Of a stretch of DNA of 35,103 nt, positions 23,185 to 30,172 are shown piece after piece; position 1 is the stretch's first letter; each line of letters starts with the position of its first letter. This DNA comes from a virus. A program made the translations under genes and the position numbers. Location: positions 1 through 35,103 of the IMG/VR virus record IMGVR_UViG_3300034683_000182. One strand, given 5' to 3'. A model generated the notes under the pieces. That model was not told the DNA's origin. It did no database searches and saw only the letters and a program-made list of their open reading frames with translations.

Positions 23185-23631
23185 CTATACAGACTCCTTT
23201 TTGAATTGTTCACATATAATTTCAATTGCTTTGTCATGTAGGTTGTAACAGTTTCTAGTACTGTATTTTATTTTCTTTGCAATATGAATCCACTTATATC
23301 GTTTGAAATACTTAAGTTCTATTATTTGTTTTTGGTTATGATCTAGTTTTTCGAAACTTGTTTCAATTGCATTCTGTATTTTATATAGATTATTTATCTT
23401 ATTTTTTATTGCATTTGCTCTAGTATCATATATTTCAGCTATTTTTATTACTGCATCTCCAGTTTTATCTGATATTGGTCTATTGCTGCTTGTAACGCCA
23501 TTCAATTGTGCTGTAATGCTTGTTTCGTATTTGCTCCCTAGCAAGTCTTGGAGTTCTTTATTTAAACGCTCTCTTTTTTCCTCAGTATATGGATAGTCGT
23601 AAAGTATATCTTTAACTTTATCTATATTCAT
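23185..23631 (-). CDS. Sigma-region-4-like phage transcriptional regulator (RinA/ArpU type)
   Basis: A 148-residue protein. The N-terminal 95 residues are coiled-coil-like (YTEEKRERLNKELQDLLG...AEIYDTRANAIKNKI), and residues 96-140 (HNQKQIIELKYFKRYKWIHIAKKIKYSTRNCYNLHDKAIEI) form a sigma-70 region-4-like helix-turn-helix. This is the arrangement of RinA/ArpU-type late regulators (DUF1492-like). It is a good candidate to activate the -35-poor promoter at 18274-18302. ATG 23631 follows AAGGAGGC. Confidence 0.78.
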   Translation of the reverse strand: MNIDKVKDILYDYPYTEEKRERLNKELQDLLGSKYETSITAQLNGVTSSNRPISDKTGDAVIKIAEIYDTRANAIKNKINNLYKIQNAIETSFEKLDHNQKQIIELKYFKRYKWIHIAKKIKYSTRNCYNLHDKAIEIICEQFKKESV

Positions 23632-23657
23632 CCTTGCCTCCTTATTTTGTCCAAAAT

Positions 23658-24044
23658 CTAGTTAAACGGCACATCGTCATCTTCTATAGGAGAAAAAACA
23701 TTATCATCATTACTGCTTTTTTTCTCTCCCCATTCTAGTATTTGAACATTTTCTGAAATAATCTCAGTGATATATCTTGTCTGGCCATCTTTTGTATCAT
23801 AAGTTCTGTTTTGTATTGAGCCTTTTACTGCAGCTAATCTTCCTTTAGCAAGATAATTCGCACAGTACTCTGCGCTCTTGCCCCAAACCACTATATTGAA
23901 AAAATCTGTCTGTTTTTTACCATCTTTGCCGCTAAAAGCTCTATCTACTGCTATTGAAAATATAGTTAGAGCATTTCCAGTTGAAGGAATATATCTTAGC
24001 TCTGGGTCCTTAGTCAGTCTGCCTATTAGTATTACACTATTCAT
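23658..24044 (-). CDS. ssb: Single-stranded DNA-binding protein
   Basis: A 128-residue SSB. The OB fold begins 'MNSVILIGRLTKDPELRY', continues with 'TDFFNIVVWGKSAEYCANYLAKGRLAAVKG' and 'RTYDTKDGQTRYITEI', and the acidic C-terminal tip DDDVPFN recruits replication proteins. It covers phage single strands at the fork and acts with the replisome organizer two genes upstream. Confidence 0.95.
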   Translation of the reverse strand: MNSVILIGRLTKDPELRYIPSTGNALTIFSIAVDRAFSGKDGKKQTDFFNIVVWGKSAEYCANYLAKGRLAAVKGSIQNRTYDTKDGQTRYITEIISENVQILEWGEKKSSNDDNVFSPIEDDDVPFN

Positions 24045-24530
24045 TTATTTTCCTCCCTTAAATAGATGTGCTGTATATTCTCCGTAGCTCATGCCCTTTT
24101 CTCTTGCTGCAGCTTCCACTTGATGTAACTTTAGATATTTAGGGTTTTTAGTTGCTTTTTTGCTATCTTTTATAAGTTTCAACTGCTTTTCTTTATCTTC
24201 TCGCTGTTTTACTAACCTTAAATGCTCATTTTTAGTTAATGATGCTGAGCAAATAGCTGAGCAATATGCCTTTTTATTACCTTCTAAGCGTTTGCCACAT
24301 ACTAGGCATGTTCTATCAACTATATCCATATACTTTTTTACTTTTTTAATTAACTCCTTTTCAGGCATTTCTAAGATAATAGATAATTTACTTATAAAGC
24401 CCATATCAATAGTTTTTAGGTTGCATCTCTCAAAATTGCTGTATTTTTCTGGATTACATTGAATCTTTACGCTCATTTGCTTTATTGTGTAGCCTAGTTC
24501 AGTTCTTTTATTTATAATGCTTTTAATCAT
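24045..24530 (-). CDS. HTH protein with a zinc-finger-like middle
   Basis: A 161-residue protein. Residues 1-60 resemble an XRE helix-turn-helix (INKRTELGYTIKQMSVKIQCNPEKYSNFERCN). A cysteine cluster follows (CLVCGKRL...KAYCSAICS, residues 75-95), then a lysine-rich helix and a conserved-looking end (AAAREKGMSYGEYTAHLF). It is probably a DNA-binding regulator or replication accessory. Its stop abuts the SSB start. ATG 24530 follows AAGGAGC. Confidence 0.7.
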   Translation of the reverse strand: MIKSIINKRTELGYTIKQMSVKIQCNPEKYSNFERCNLKTIDMGFISKLSIILEMPEKELIKKVKKYMDIVDRTCLVCGKRLEGNKKAYCSAICSASLTKNEHLRLVKQREDKEKQLKLIKDSKKATKNPKYLKLHQVEAAAREKGMSYGEYTAHLFKGGK

Positions 24531-24541
24531 ATCTTTGCTCC

Positions 24542-25441
24542 TTATATAGCTTTATTTCCTCTTTTCTTTATGAGCATATCTTCTAGATCATTATTGCTTG
24601 CTGAAACATATGCGCCTTGTAAGTTTTGATTATTCTTCTTAAAATCTGATTTTTTAACATTGTCTTTGTAATTGCCGTCCAAAACCTTTGAAAAATTATT
24701 TGGCTTAACTAACCAATCCAGAGTAATAATAAAAGATGTTTTGCTTTGACCTCTTAAAAAGCTAGATTCTTTGATGTTGTCTATAGCTCTTAAAACCTCT
24801 TCTAGTCCATATTCATTAATGCGAGACTTTAGCATTTTATACCTTAGAGTATTGGGCTTAATTGCTTTTATTTGAGACAAATTAAGACTATTCCATCTAT
24901 GAATTATGCTAGTTAAATTATCTTTAGATAATTTACTAATCTTTTCTATATCTATATCTTTATCTATTTCTATATCTAATTCTTTATCTATATCTGTTTC
25001 GTTACCTTGCGTTACTGTAGCGTTACATAATTCGTTACATGGTGATGGTAAAAGTTTTTTTTGTCTTTCCCTGTAATTAGCAACCCTTTTTCTAGTCTGT
25101 TCTTTTATCTTTTCCATGCCCTCAATGTTTTGATGTTTCTCCCAGTTAGCAATTTTTATAAAGTCTCCATCTAGTACAATCATTTCTAAGTTGTTAAAAG
25201 TTTGTAATGCTAGTTTTACAACATTTATAGGCCTTCTAAATTTATGTGCCAACATTTCGTATGTGTATGGTATGTTTTCAGTTAAGAAAATAAACCCATT
25301 TGAATTACATTTGCCAGCTAATGTCAGCAGCTTTATCCAGATGATTAATATCGCATCAGCTTCAGGCAGACTTTCTATATAATCTATTTTTTCATCCTGG
25401 AACATCCCAGTAGTGATTTTTATCCATTTAATTTCAGACAT
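24542..25441 (-). CDS. Phage replisome organizer / replication initiator
   Basis: A 299-residue protein. Residues 1-120 form the N-terminal winged-helix domain of phage replisome organizers ('KWIKITTGMFQDEKIDYIESLPEADAILIIWIKLLTLAGKCN...'). A low-complexity linker (residues 140-170: repeated D-I-D/E) is encoded by the iteron array. The C-terminal part (LTSIIHRWNSLNLSQIKAIKPN...) is DnaD-like and probably loads the host helicase. No dedicated loader or helicase gene is visible, so the host's is likely recruited. ATG 25441 overlaps no neighbour. Confidence 0.85.
   Translation of the reverse strand: MSEIKWIKITTGMFQDEKIDYIESLPEADAILIIWIKLLTLAGKCNSNGFIFLTENIPYTYEMLAHKFRRPINVVKLALQTFNNLEMIVLDGDFIKIANWEKHQNIEGMEKIKEQTRKRVANYRERQKKLLPSPCNELCNATVTQGNETDIDKELDIEIDKDIDIEKISKLSKDNLTSIIHRWNSLNLSQIKAIKPNTLRYKMLKSRINEYGLEEVLRAIDNIKESSFLRGQSKTSFIITLDWLVKPNNFSKVLDGNYKDNVKKSDFKKNNQNLQGAYVSASNNDLEDMLIKKRGNKAI
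24940..25038. other. Probable phage origin of replication
   Basis: Inside the replisome organizer gene, CGTTAC occurs four times (25000-25005, 25010-25015, 25021-25026, 25033-25038) at 10, 11 and 12 base steps, roughly one per helical turn. Next to it, 24940-24999 is an AT-rich tract of TATCT/TATATC repeats that could melt. Phage origins inside initiator genes are known (lambda O, Tuc2009-type rep). The iterons are seen; origin function is inferred. Confidence 0.65.
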
Positions 25442-25462
25442 ATTTTTCTCCTTTCTCTGAAG

Positions 25463-25690
25463 TTAATACCAAGTTCCATTAATATTGAAAATTTGATAAT
25501 CTCCATTTTTTAGATCTACTCTAATTTCGGTTTCGGAGTTATTAATATGGCTTACTTTTACTGGCTGTCTATATGGTCTATACAGTAGCCCCTGAGCTGC
25601 TATAAACTTAGGGGCTGTATTTTCAAATAATTTTTTAAACTCATTATTGAGATTCCCAAATCCTTCTACTTCTTCTGTTTTAAATTCCAT
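25463..25690 (-). CDS. Small hypothetical protein
   Basis: A 75-residue protein from ATG 25690 (GGAGGTAG upstream; the in-frame ATG at 25702 sits inside that ribosome site). A helix (GFGNLNNEFKKLFENTAPKFIAAQGL) is followed by two strands (IRVDLKNGDYQIFNINGTWY). The family is not recognised. It lies between the antirepressor and the replisome organizer. Confidence 0.65.
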   Translation of the reverse strand: MEFKTEEVEGFGNLNNEFKKLFENTAPKFIAAQGLLYRPYRQPVKVSHINNSETEIRVDLKNGDYQIFNINGTWY

Positions 25691-25701
25691 AACTACCTCC
25701 A

Positions 25702-26457
25702 TTACTGTACTTTTTCAATCAAGGGGACTATTTGATTATCTTTTAGTATTTCATATAAGAATAATCTTCCTTTTTGAGTCCACTTTGTATGAAGTTCAAG
25801 TCTAGGAGTACCACAAGTTGAAGGTATTTCTATAGTTTCTGAATGAGTATATCCTTTACTGTGATATTTGGAATATAAGAGCCATTGTCTGCCTTGCTTA
25901 TATTGGATTCCTAGCTTATATAAAATTCTATTTAATGCTATTCCAGACATTCCATAATCTTTTGCTATCTGATTTATATTCATAAGGCTTTTAGATTTTA
26001 AAATCTTATCAACATAGTCAGCTTTAGGCTTAAGTTCTGAAATTTGCTGGTCCTTTACTTTGTTTGCAATTAATAAGCGTTGTGTTTCTTCTGCTTTATC
26101 TGCTAATGCTCTAAGCGCTGAAGGATAGTCTTTAGGCAATTTATTTATAAGACTATTTTCTAATTTATCTATATATGAAATTACTGATTTTCTTACAAAT
26201 TTTGATTCTCTAACTAAGACCTGTCTTGATTGAGCTAGATTTAATACGAACATAGGGTATTCCTTGCCTCTGTCATTTTTGTAATTTGACTCCTGAATTT
26301 TTAGGAGTGAGATTTCTTCTTCAAACTCATCTCTTATTATCTGCAATAAATTGTCATGTCTTAAAGGGTTCTTGTTACCCTCTTCATTTCTGTACTGATT
26401 GATTAACTCAGTTAGTTCTAAACTTGTAAAAGTATCTCTTTCTTGTAAATTAGTCAT
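25702..26457 (-). CDS. Antirepressor, Rha N-terminus with KilAC C-terminus
   Basis: A 251-residue protein from ATG 26457 (GGAGGACA). Residues 1-100 match the Rha family (RHDNLLQIIRDEF...KNDRGKEYPMFVLNLAQSRQVLVRES). Residues 130-250 match KilAC (LKPKADYVDKILKSKSLMNINQIAKDYGMSGIALNRILYKLGI...LHTKWTQKGRLFLYEILK). Such proteins antagonise the CI repressor and favour lytic growth. Early position behind Cro fits. Confidence 0.88.
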   Translation of the reverse strand: MTNLQERDTFTSLELTELINQYRNEEGNKNPLRHDNLLQIIRDEFEEEISLLKIQESNYKNDRGKEYPMFVLNLAQSRQVLVRESKFVRKSVISYIDKLENSLINKLPKDYPSALRALADKAEETQRLLIANKVKDQQISELKPKADYVDKILKSKSLMNINQIAKDYGMSGIALNRILYKLGIQYKQGRQWLLYSKYHSKGYTHSETIEIPSTCGTPRLELHTKWTQKGRLFLYEILKDNQIVPLIEKVQ

Positions 26458-26472
26458 CAAGTGTCCTCCTGT

Positions 26473-26658
26473 TTATTTTAGAAATTCAATTATCTTCCTA
26501 TTCTCATAATCAAATATCACGCCTCTTGTATTAAATGCCATTCCATTATTTAACCAATGCCTGTATTCCTGCTCAGATTCAAAATTTATGATTACTACCT
26601 TTTCGCCACTAAGAATTTCAACTCTAAATTTGTTGTAGCCAACCACATCACCTATCAT
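26473..26658 (-). CDS. Small hypothetical protein
   Basis: A 61-residue, beta-rich protein (MIGDVVGYNKFRVEILSGEKVVIINFESEQEYRHW...). It overlaps the upstream gene by 4 bases (ATGA), and AGGAGGG provides the ribosome site inside that gene. Family not recognised. Confidence 0.65.
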   Translation of the reverse strand: MIGDVVGYNKFRVEILSGEKVVIINFESEQEYRHWLNNGMAFNTRGVIFDYENRKIIEFLK

Positions 26659-26822
26659 GATTTTCCCTCCTTAGTTTCTTGTAAATGTTTTATATAGCTA
26701 TCTGCTAAAAACCTACAGAATAAATTTATATTAGATTTGTTATCTGTATTTTCTAGTTTTTCTGTTTTTACATTTAAAACGCTTCCATCTTTTCGGTCCA
26801 TGGTTATTATTATTCTTTCCAT
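26655..26822 (-). CDS. Small early hypothetical protein
   Basis: A 55-residue protein (MERIIITMDRKDGSVLNV...FCRFLADSYIKHLQETKEGKS). AGGAGG lies 6 bases before ATG 26822, and the 3' end overlaps the next gene as ATGA. The pattern of a strand pair then helix resembles other small genes after Cro in Firmicutes phages. A perfect copy of the CI/Cro operator (26840-26854) lies just upstream, so this gene may have separate control. Confidence 0.6.
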   Translation of the reverse strand: MERIIITMDRKDGSVLNVKTEKLENTDNKSNINLFCRFLADSYIKHLQETKEGKS

Positions 26823-26839
26823 AAGCCCTCCTAATATAA

Positions 26840-26854
26840 TTTCTATTTTAGAAA
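26840..26854. promoter_or_regulatory. CI/Cro operator, downstream copy
   Basis: TTTCTATTTTAGAAA is a perfect 6-3-6 palindrome identical to the copy at 27113-27127. It lies immediately after the stop of cro and 18 bases before the next gene's start. A remote operator like this could allow looping to the main operator region or regulate the downstream genes on its own. Confidence 0.75.
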
Positions 26855-26855
26855 T

Positions 26856-27059
26856 TTAATTAATAAAAAAATTTTTCATATCACAATTTAATATTTTAGA
26901 TAAAACTGGAAGCATAGAAGCTTTGAATGAATATTCTCCAGTTTCGTATTTGTAGTAGTTAGATGCATTCTTGAAACCAAGCTTTTCAGCCATTATTTGA
27001 TTAGTATAGCCTAATTCTAATCTTCTCTTTTTTATGAAATCCAAATTTATTTGAATCAT
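26856..27059 (-). CDS. Cro-like repressor
   Basis: A 67-residue protein that is only a helix-turn-helix: 'RRLELGYTNQIMAEKLGFKNASNYYKYETGEYSFKASMLPVLSKIL'. It is divergent from the CI-type gene, with the operator array between them, and is the first gene of the early lytic operon. It probably shuts off CI expression after induction. The start at ATG 27059 follows GGGGA, a modest ribosome site. Confidence 0.85.
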   Translation of the reverse strand: MIQINLDFIKKRRLELGYTNQIMAEKLGFKNASNYYKYETGEYSFKASMLPVLSKILNCDMKNFFIN

Positions 27060-27075
27060 ATATAAAAATATCCCC

Positions 27076-27215
27076 TTTCTATTTTAGCAATTTCTATATT
27101 CTTATATTATCATTTCTATTTTAGAAATGCAAATTATTTTTTTCTATTTTATAAATTTATTATTTCCGAAACGGAAAAAGAGGTATTATATATACATATT
27201 AGAAATTAATAGAAA
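27076..27215. promoter_or_regulatory. CI/Cro operator array
   Basis: The 174-base space between cro and the CI-type gene holds 15-bp palindromes of the form TTTC(TA or CG)NNN(TA or CG)GAAA. They are 27076-27090 (one mismatch), 27113-27127 (TTTCTATTTTAGAAA, perfect), 27141-27155 (one mismatch) and 27163-27177 (TTTCCGAAACGGAAA, perfect but CG type). Two half-sites TAGAAA occur at 27200-27205 and 27210-27215, next to the CI gene ribosome site. Graded sites of this kind set the lysis/lysogeny switch. Confidence 0.8.
27104..27132 (-). promoter_or_regulatory. Early lytic promoter (PR-like)
   Basis: On the minus strand TTGCAT (27127-27132) and TAATAT (27104-27109) are separated by 17 bases, and the perfect operator TTTCTATTTTAGAAA covers the spacer. 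Repressor bound here would block RNA polymerase directly. It drives cro and the early operon. Confidence 0.75.
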
Positions 27216-27233
27216 ATATTAGGAGGTGTTATT

Positions 27234-27590
27234 GTGAATATTGGTCAAAGAATAACTGATATTAGAGAGAGACTTCAACTTAATCAGAAAGAATTAGCAG
27301 AAAAAACTGGTTTAAACGAAAGTGTAATGAATAGAATTGAAAAAGGAACTAGAGCAGTTAGAGATGATGAAATAATAAAAATAGCTCAAGTTTTAGGAGT
27401 AACTACAGACTTTCTTTTGACTGGAAATAATAAAAATAACGAAATTGGAGAAATAGAAATTTATATGCAACAAAGAGACAATAATATAAATGAAGTTATT
27501 GACGGTTATAAAAAATTGGACCAAGAAGAAAAAGAAACTATTTTGAATTTAATTAATAGCCTAAAAAAAGCAAAAGCGAGTAAAAAATAG
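27234..27590 (+). CDS. CI-type repressor, short form without peptidase domain
   Basis: A 118-residue protein. Residues 1-65 are an XRE helix-turn-helix ('IRERLQLNQKELAEKTGLNESVMNRIEKGTRAV'), followed by a linker and a C-terminal helix (KLDQEEKETILNLINSLKKAK) likely used for dimerisation. The S24 autocleavage domain of lambda-type CI is absent, so RecA-driven self-cleavage is not expected. Inactivation is probably by the ImmA-type protease encoded next to it. GTG 27234 follows AGGAGG. It maintains lysogeny by binding the operator array upstream. Confidence 0.87.
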   Translation: MNIGQRITDIRERLQLNQKELAEKTGLNESVMNRIEKGTRAVRDDEIIKIAQVLGVTTDFLLTGNNKNNEIGEIEIYMQQRDNNINEVIDGYKKLDQEEKETILNLINSLKKAKASKK

Positions 27591-28588
27591 TGACTCCATA
27601 TCCAAAAGATATAGATTATAGTGATATTCAGATTAAGGCTTATAAAATACTTCTTGATAGTCCAAAAGTATCTATTCCAATAGCATTAGATGATATTATT
27701 AGCTGTATTCCTGGACTGTATTTATGTTCATATTCTTTCTACGCATATAATAAAAAAATACACTTAAATGATGTAATTAATGAATTCAATACAGATGAGG
27801 GAGTATTAATATCAGTTAATATAGATAATAGTCAATTAAAAGAACACATAATTTATTACAATGATAAAAAAGATAGTTTAAGAATAAGATGGACTATAGC
27901 TCATGAGCTTGGTCATTATATTCTTAAACATAGAGAAAAAACAAATGAAATTGTTAAAAAAAATGGATTTATTTCAAAAAATGAAAGAAAAAAGCAAGAA
28001 ATTGAAGCAAATCATTTTGCCAAACATTTATTAGCACCTTTCCCTTTAATATCTGAAATATATGATACTTATGGAGAAATTTCAGAAAAAACACTTAAAG
28101 AAATATTTGAAATCAATCATACTCCTGTTTCTTATATTATGGAAAACTGGGATAAAATAAAAAAATATAAAAAACTCAGAAAAAAAATTGATTTAACTCA
28201 TAAATTTAGTAAAAATTTAAAAAAAATACTTTTTACAAATATTTGTAAAGTTTGTAGACATGAAATCATTGAAAAAAAACCTTTCACATGCAGTATATGT
28301 AGAAATTCTGATTTTATAAGAATCGGAAACTCTAATTTCTCAGAATTTAAAGCTTATAGGGAGGATACTATTATGATATATCCAGAGCAAAATTATATGT
28401 TTTGTCCAAAATGTGAAAATGAAGATATTGAAACTAATGATACTTATTGTAAAATTTGTGGAGAGCCTTTATGGAATGAATGCACAAACTGTTCAGAAGA
28501 ATTGACTAAAAATGCTAGATACTGCACTATATGCGGTGGAGAATCCACATATTTAAAAGCTAAAGTTTTATTACCTTGGGACAATTAA
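27590..28588 (+). CDS. ImmA/IrrE-type metalloprotease with C-terminal zinc ribbons
   Basis: A 332-residue protein starting at GTG 27590, which shares the G of the repressor's TAG, so the two are translationally coupled. The zinc protease motif is 'WTIAHELGHYILKH' (H105, E106, H109). Family members such as ICEBs1 ImmA cut the partner repressor to trigger induction. After residue about 220 come three cysteine-rich modules: CKVC...CSIC, CPKC...CKIC and CTNC...CTIC. This long zinc-ribbon tail could sense a ligand or hold a partner. The protease role is established for the family; the target is inferred. Confidence 0.88.
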   Translation: MTPYPKDIDYSDIQIKAYKILLDSPKVSIPIALDDIISCIPGLYLCSYSFYAYNKKIHLNDVINEFNTDEGVLISVNIDNSQLKEHIIYYNDKKDSLRIRWTIAHELGHYILKHREKTNEIVKKNGFISKNERKKQEIEANHFAKHLLAPFPLISEIYDTYGEISEKTLKEIFEINHTPVSYIMENWDKIKKYKKLRKKIDLTHKFSKNLKKILFTNICKVCRHEIIEKKPFTCSICRNSDFIRIGNSNFSEFKAYREDTIMIYPEQNYMFCPKCENEDIETNDTYCKICGEPLWNECTNCSEELTKNARYCTICGGESTYLKAKVLLPWDN

Positions 28589-28614
28589 TTTGATTTTTAG
28601 AAAGGATAATTATT

Positions 28615-30132
28615 ATGAAAGCTGTTGCATATGCTAGATTTTCTTCTGATAATCAAAGAGATGAATCTATTGAAGCGCAAATTAGAGCTATAAAAAAATA
28701 TTGTTCTGAAAATGATTATGAGCTAATACATGAGTACGCTGATTATGCTCTCACTGGAAGAAGCGACCATAGGCCAGAATTTCAAAGAATGATTGATGAT
28801 TCTTATAGACAAAATTTTGATGCTGTTATAGTTCATAAATTTGAAAGATTTGCTAGAAATAAATTTGATTCTGTGATGTATAAGCATAGATTGAGACAAA
28901 ATGGAATTAAGGTTATATCTGTACTAGAAAAATTAGACGGCTCTCCAGAGTCCGTCCTTTTAGAATCACTATATGAAGGCATGGCTGAATACTTTAGCCT
29001 TAACTTGTCACGAGAAGTTATGAAAGGCATGATGGAAAATGTAGAGCAGAACTTAACTACTGGAGGAACTCCACCTCTAGGATTTGACTTTGTAAATAAA
29101 AAATATGTAATAAATGAATATGAAGCCGAAGCTGTTCGAATTATATTTAATATGTATATAAATGACAATTCTTATCAAAAAATAATAGATACTTTAAACC
29201 AAAAAGGGTATAAAACTAAATTAAATAGAGACTTTAAAAAGACAGCATTGCATGAAATTTTAAAAAATGAAAGATATGTAGGAACCTACATTTATGGTAA
29301 ACGAATTAAAGTAAATGGGAAAAGAAATACTCATAAAGAAAGTAAAAATGTAATAAGAAAAGAAAACGCTATACCAGCAATTATAGATAAAGAAACATGG
29401 GAGATTACTCAAATGAAAATGAAAGATAAAGCACATAAAAATAAACCTGGTAAAAATAAAGCTAAAGTAAATTATAGATTGACTGGTAAAATATTTTGCG
29501 GGTGTGGCGGAGCTATGCATGGAAATACTAGAAGTGGTGGAAATGGTGGTAAACATGTATATTCTTCTTATATCTGCTCTAATAAGTGTGGAAATAAAGG
29601 GGTAGAAAAAAATAAAATAGAAAATTATGTGATGGATAAAATAAAATCATATTTTACTGAAGATAGAAAAAAAGAATTAATATATCAGGCTACTGAAATA
29701 TATTTAAGCGAAAAAAAGGAAGCTCCAAGAGAAAAAGATATTTTAAATAAAGAACTTAGAGAAACAGAAAGAAAAATAGAATCTATTTTGGAAGCAATTA
29801 CTAATGGAATGTATCATGAATCATTAAAAGAAAAACTAACAGATTTAGAATTAAAGAAAAAAGAGATTCAAAATAGAATCTCTAAAGCAGAAATAAGAAC
29901 ATCTTATTCAATTGATGATGTGCATGAATATATACAATCAATTCTTGATTTTGAAAATGAGGATGCTAGAGAAAAATCTATTCAAATATTTGTTGAAAAA
30001 GTAGTAATTCATAAAGAAAAAGTAGATTTATATATTATATTTTCATTTGCTGAAAATAGTCGTGGGTTTGAGTGGTGCACCCAAGGCGAACCCTTTCAAA
30101 TACACGACTTAATAAGTTTCAGCCGAATATAA
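28615..30132 (+). CDS. int: Large serine integrase
   Basis: A 505-residue recombinase. The N-terminal catalytic domain starts 'MKAVAYARFSSDNQRDESIEAQ', with Ser10 as the likely nucleophile, followed by 'FERFARN'. The recombinase domain (PPLGFDFV...) and zinc ribbon domain (KIFCGCGGAMHGNT...YICSNKCGNK) come next, then a long coiled-coil segment (residues 365-430) as in phiC31/A118-type integrases. The last 24 residues are encoded by a GC-richer dyad that looks like an attachment site. It would insert the phage into the host chromosome. ATG 28615 follows AAAGGAT. Confidence 0.92.
   Translation: MKAVAYARFSSDNQRDESIEAQIRAIKKYCSENDYELIHEYADYALTGRSDHRPEFQRMIDDSYRQNFDAVIVHKFERFARNKFDSVMYKHRLRQNGIKVISVLEKLDGSPESVLLESLYEGMAEYFSLNLSREVMKGMMENVEQNLTTGGTPPLGFDFVNKKYVINEYEAEAVRIIFNMYINDNSYQKIIDTLNQKGYKTKLNRDFKKTALHEILKNERYVGTYIYGKRIKVNGKRNTHKESKNVIRKENAIPAIIDKETWEITQMKMKDKAHKNKPGKNKAKVNYRLTGKIFCGCGGAMHGNTRSGGNGGKHVYSSYICSNKCGNKGVEKNKIENYVMDKIKSYFTEDRKKELIYQATEIYLSEKKEAPREKDILNKELRETERKIESILEAITNGMYHESLKEKLTDLELKKKEIQNRISKAEIRTSYSIDDVHEYIQSILDFENEDAREKSIQIFVEKVVIHKEKVDLYIIFSFAENSRGFEWCTQGEPFQIHDLISFSRI
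30058..30109. other. Candidate attP at the 3' end of the integrase gene
   Basis: AGTCGTG (30058-30064) is the exact complement of CACGACT (30103-30109), and TTTGA (30067-30071) of TCAAA (30096-30100), both centred on 30083.5. Inside is the palindrome GGTGCACC (30074-30081). The segment is GC-richer than its surroundings and codes for the odd tail ...GFEWCTQGEPFQIHDL.... A roughly 50-bp imperfect palindrome beside the integrase gene is typical of serine integrase attP sites. Only 26 bases lie between this gene and its upstream neighbour, so attP is not there. Confidence 0.5.
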
Positions 30133-30133
30133 G

Positions 30134-30161
30134 AAAAATACCCTATTTCAAGGGTATTTTT
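30134..30161. terminator. Bidirectional terminator between integrase and Ltp-like gene
   Basis: AAAAATACCC (30134-30143) and GGGTATTTTT (30152-30161) form a perfect 10-bp stem with an 8-base loop. A T run follows on both strands, so it can serve the convergent integrase (plus) and Ltp-like (minus) genes. It begins 1 base after the integrase stop. Confidence 0.85.
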
Positions 30162-30172
30162 GTTGTTATATA

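Noticed and set aside
27060-27233. SOS (LexA) box in the lysogeny switch
   Set aside because: No GAAC-N4-GTTC-like box is present; the palindromes there belong to the CI/Cro type.
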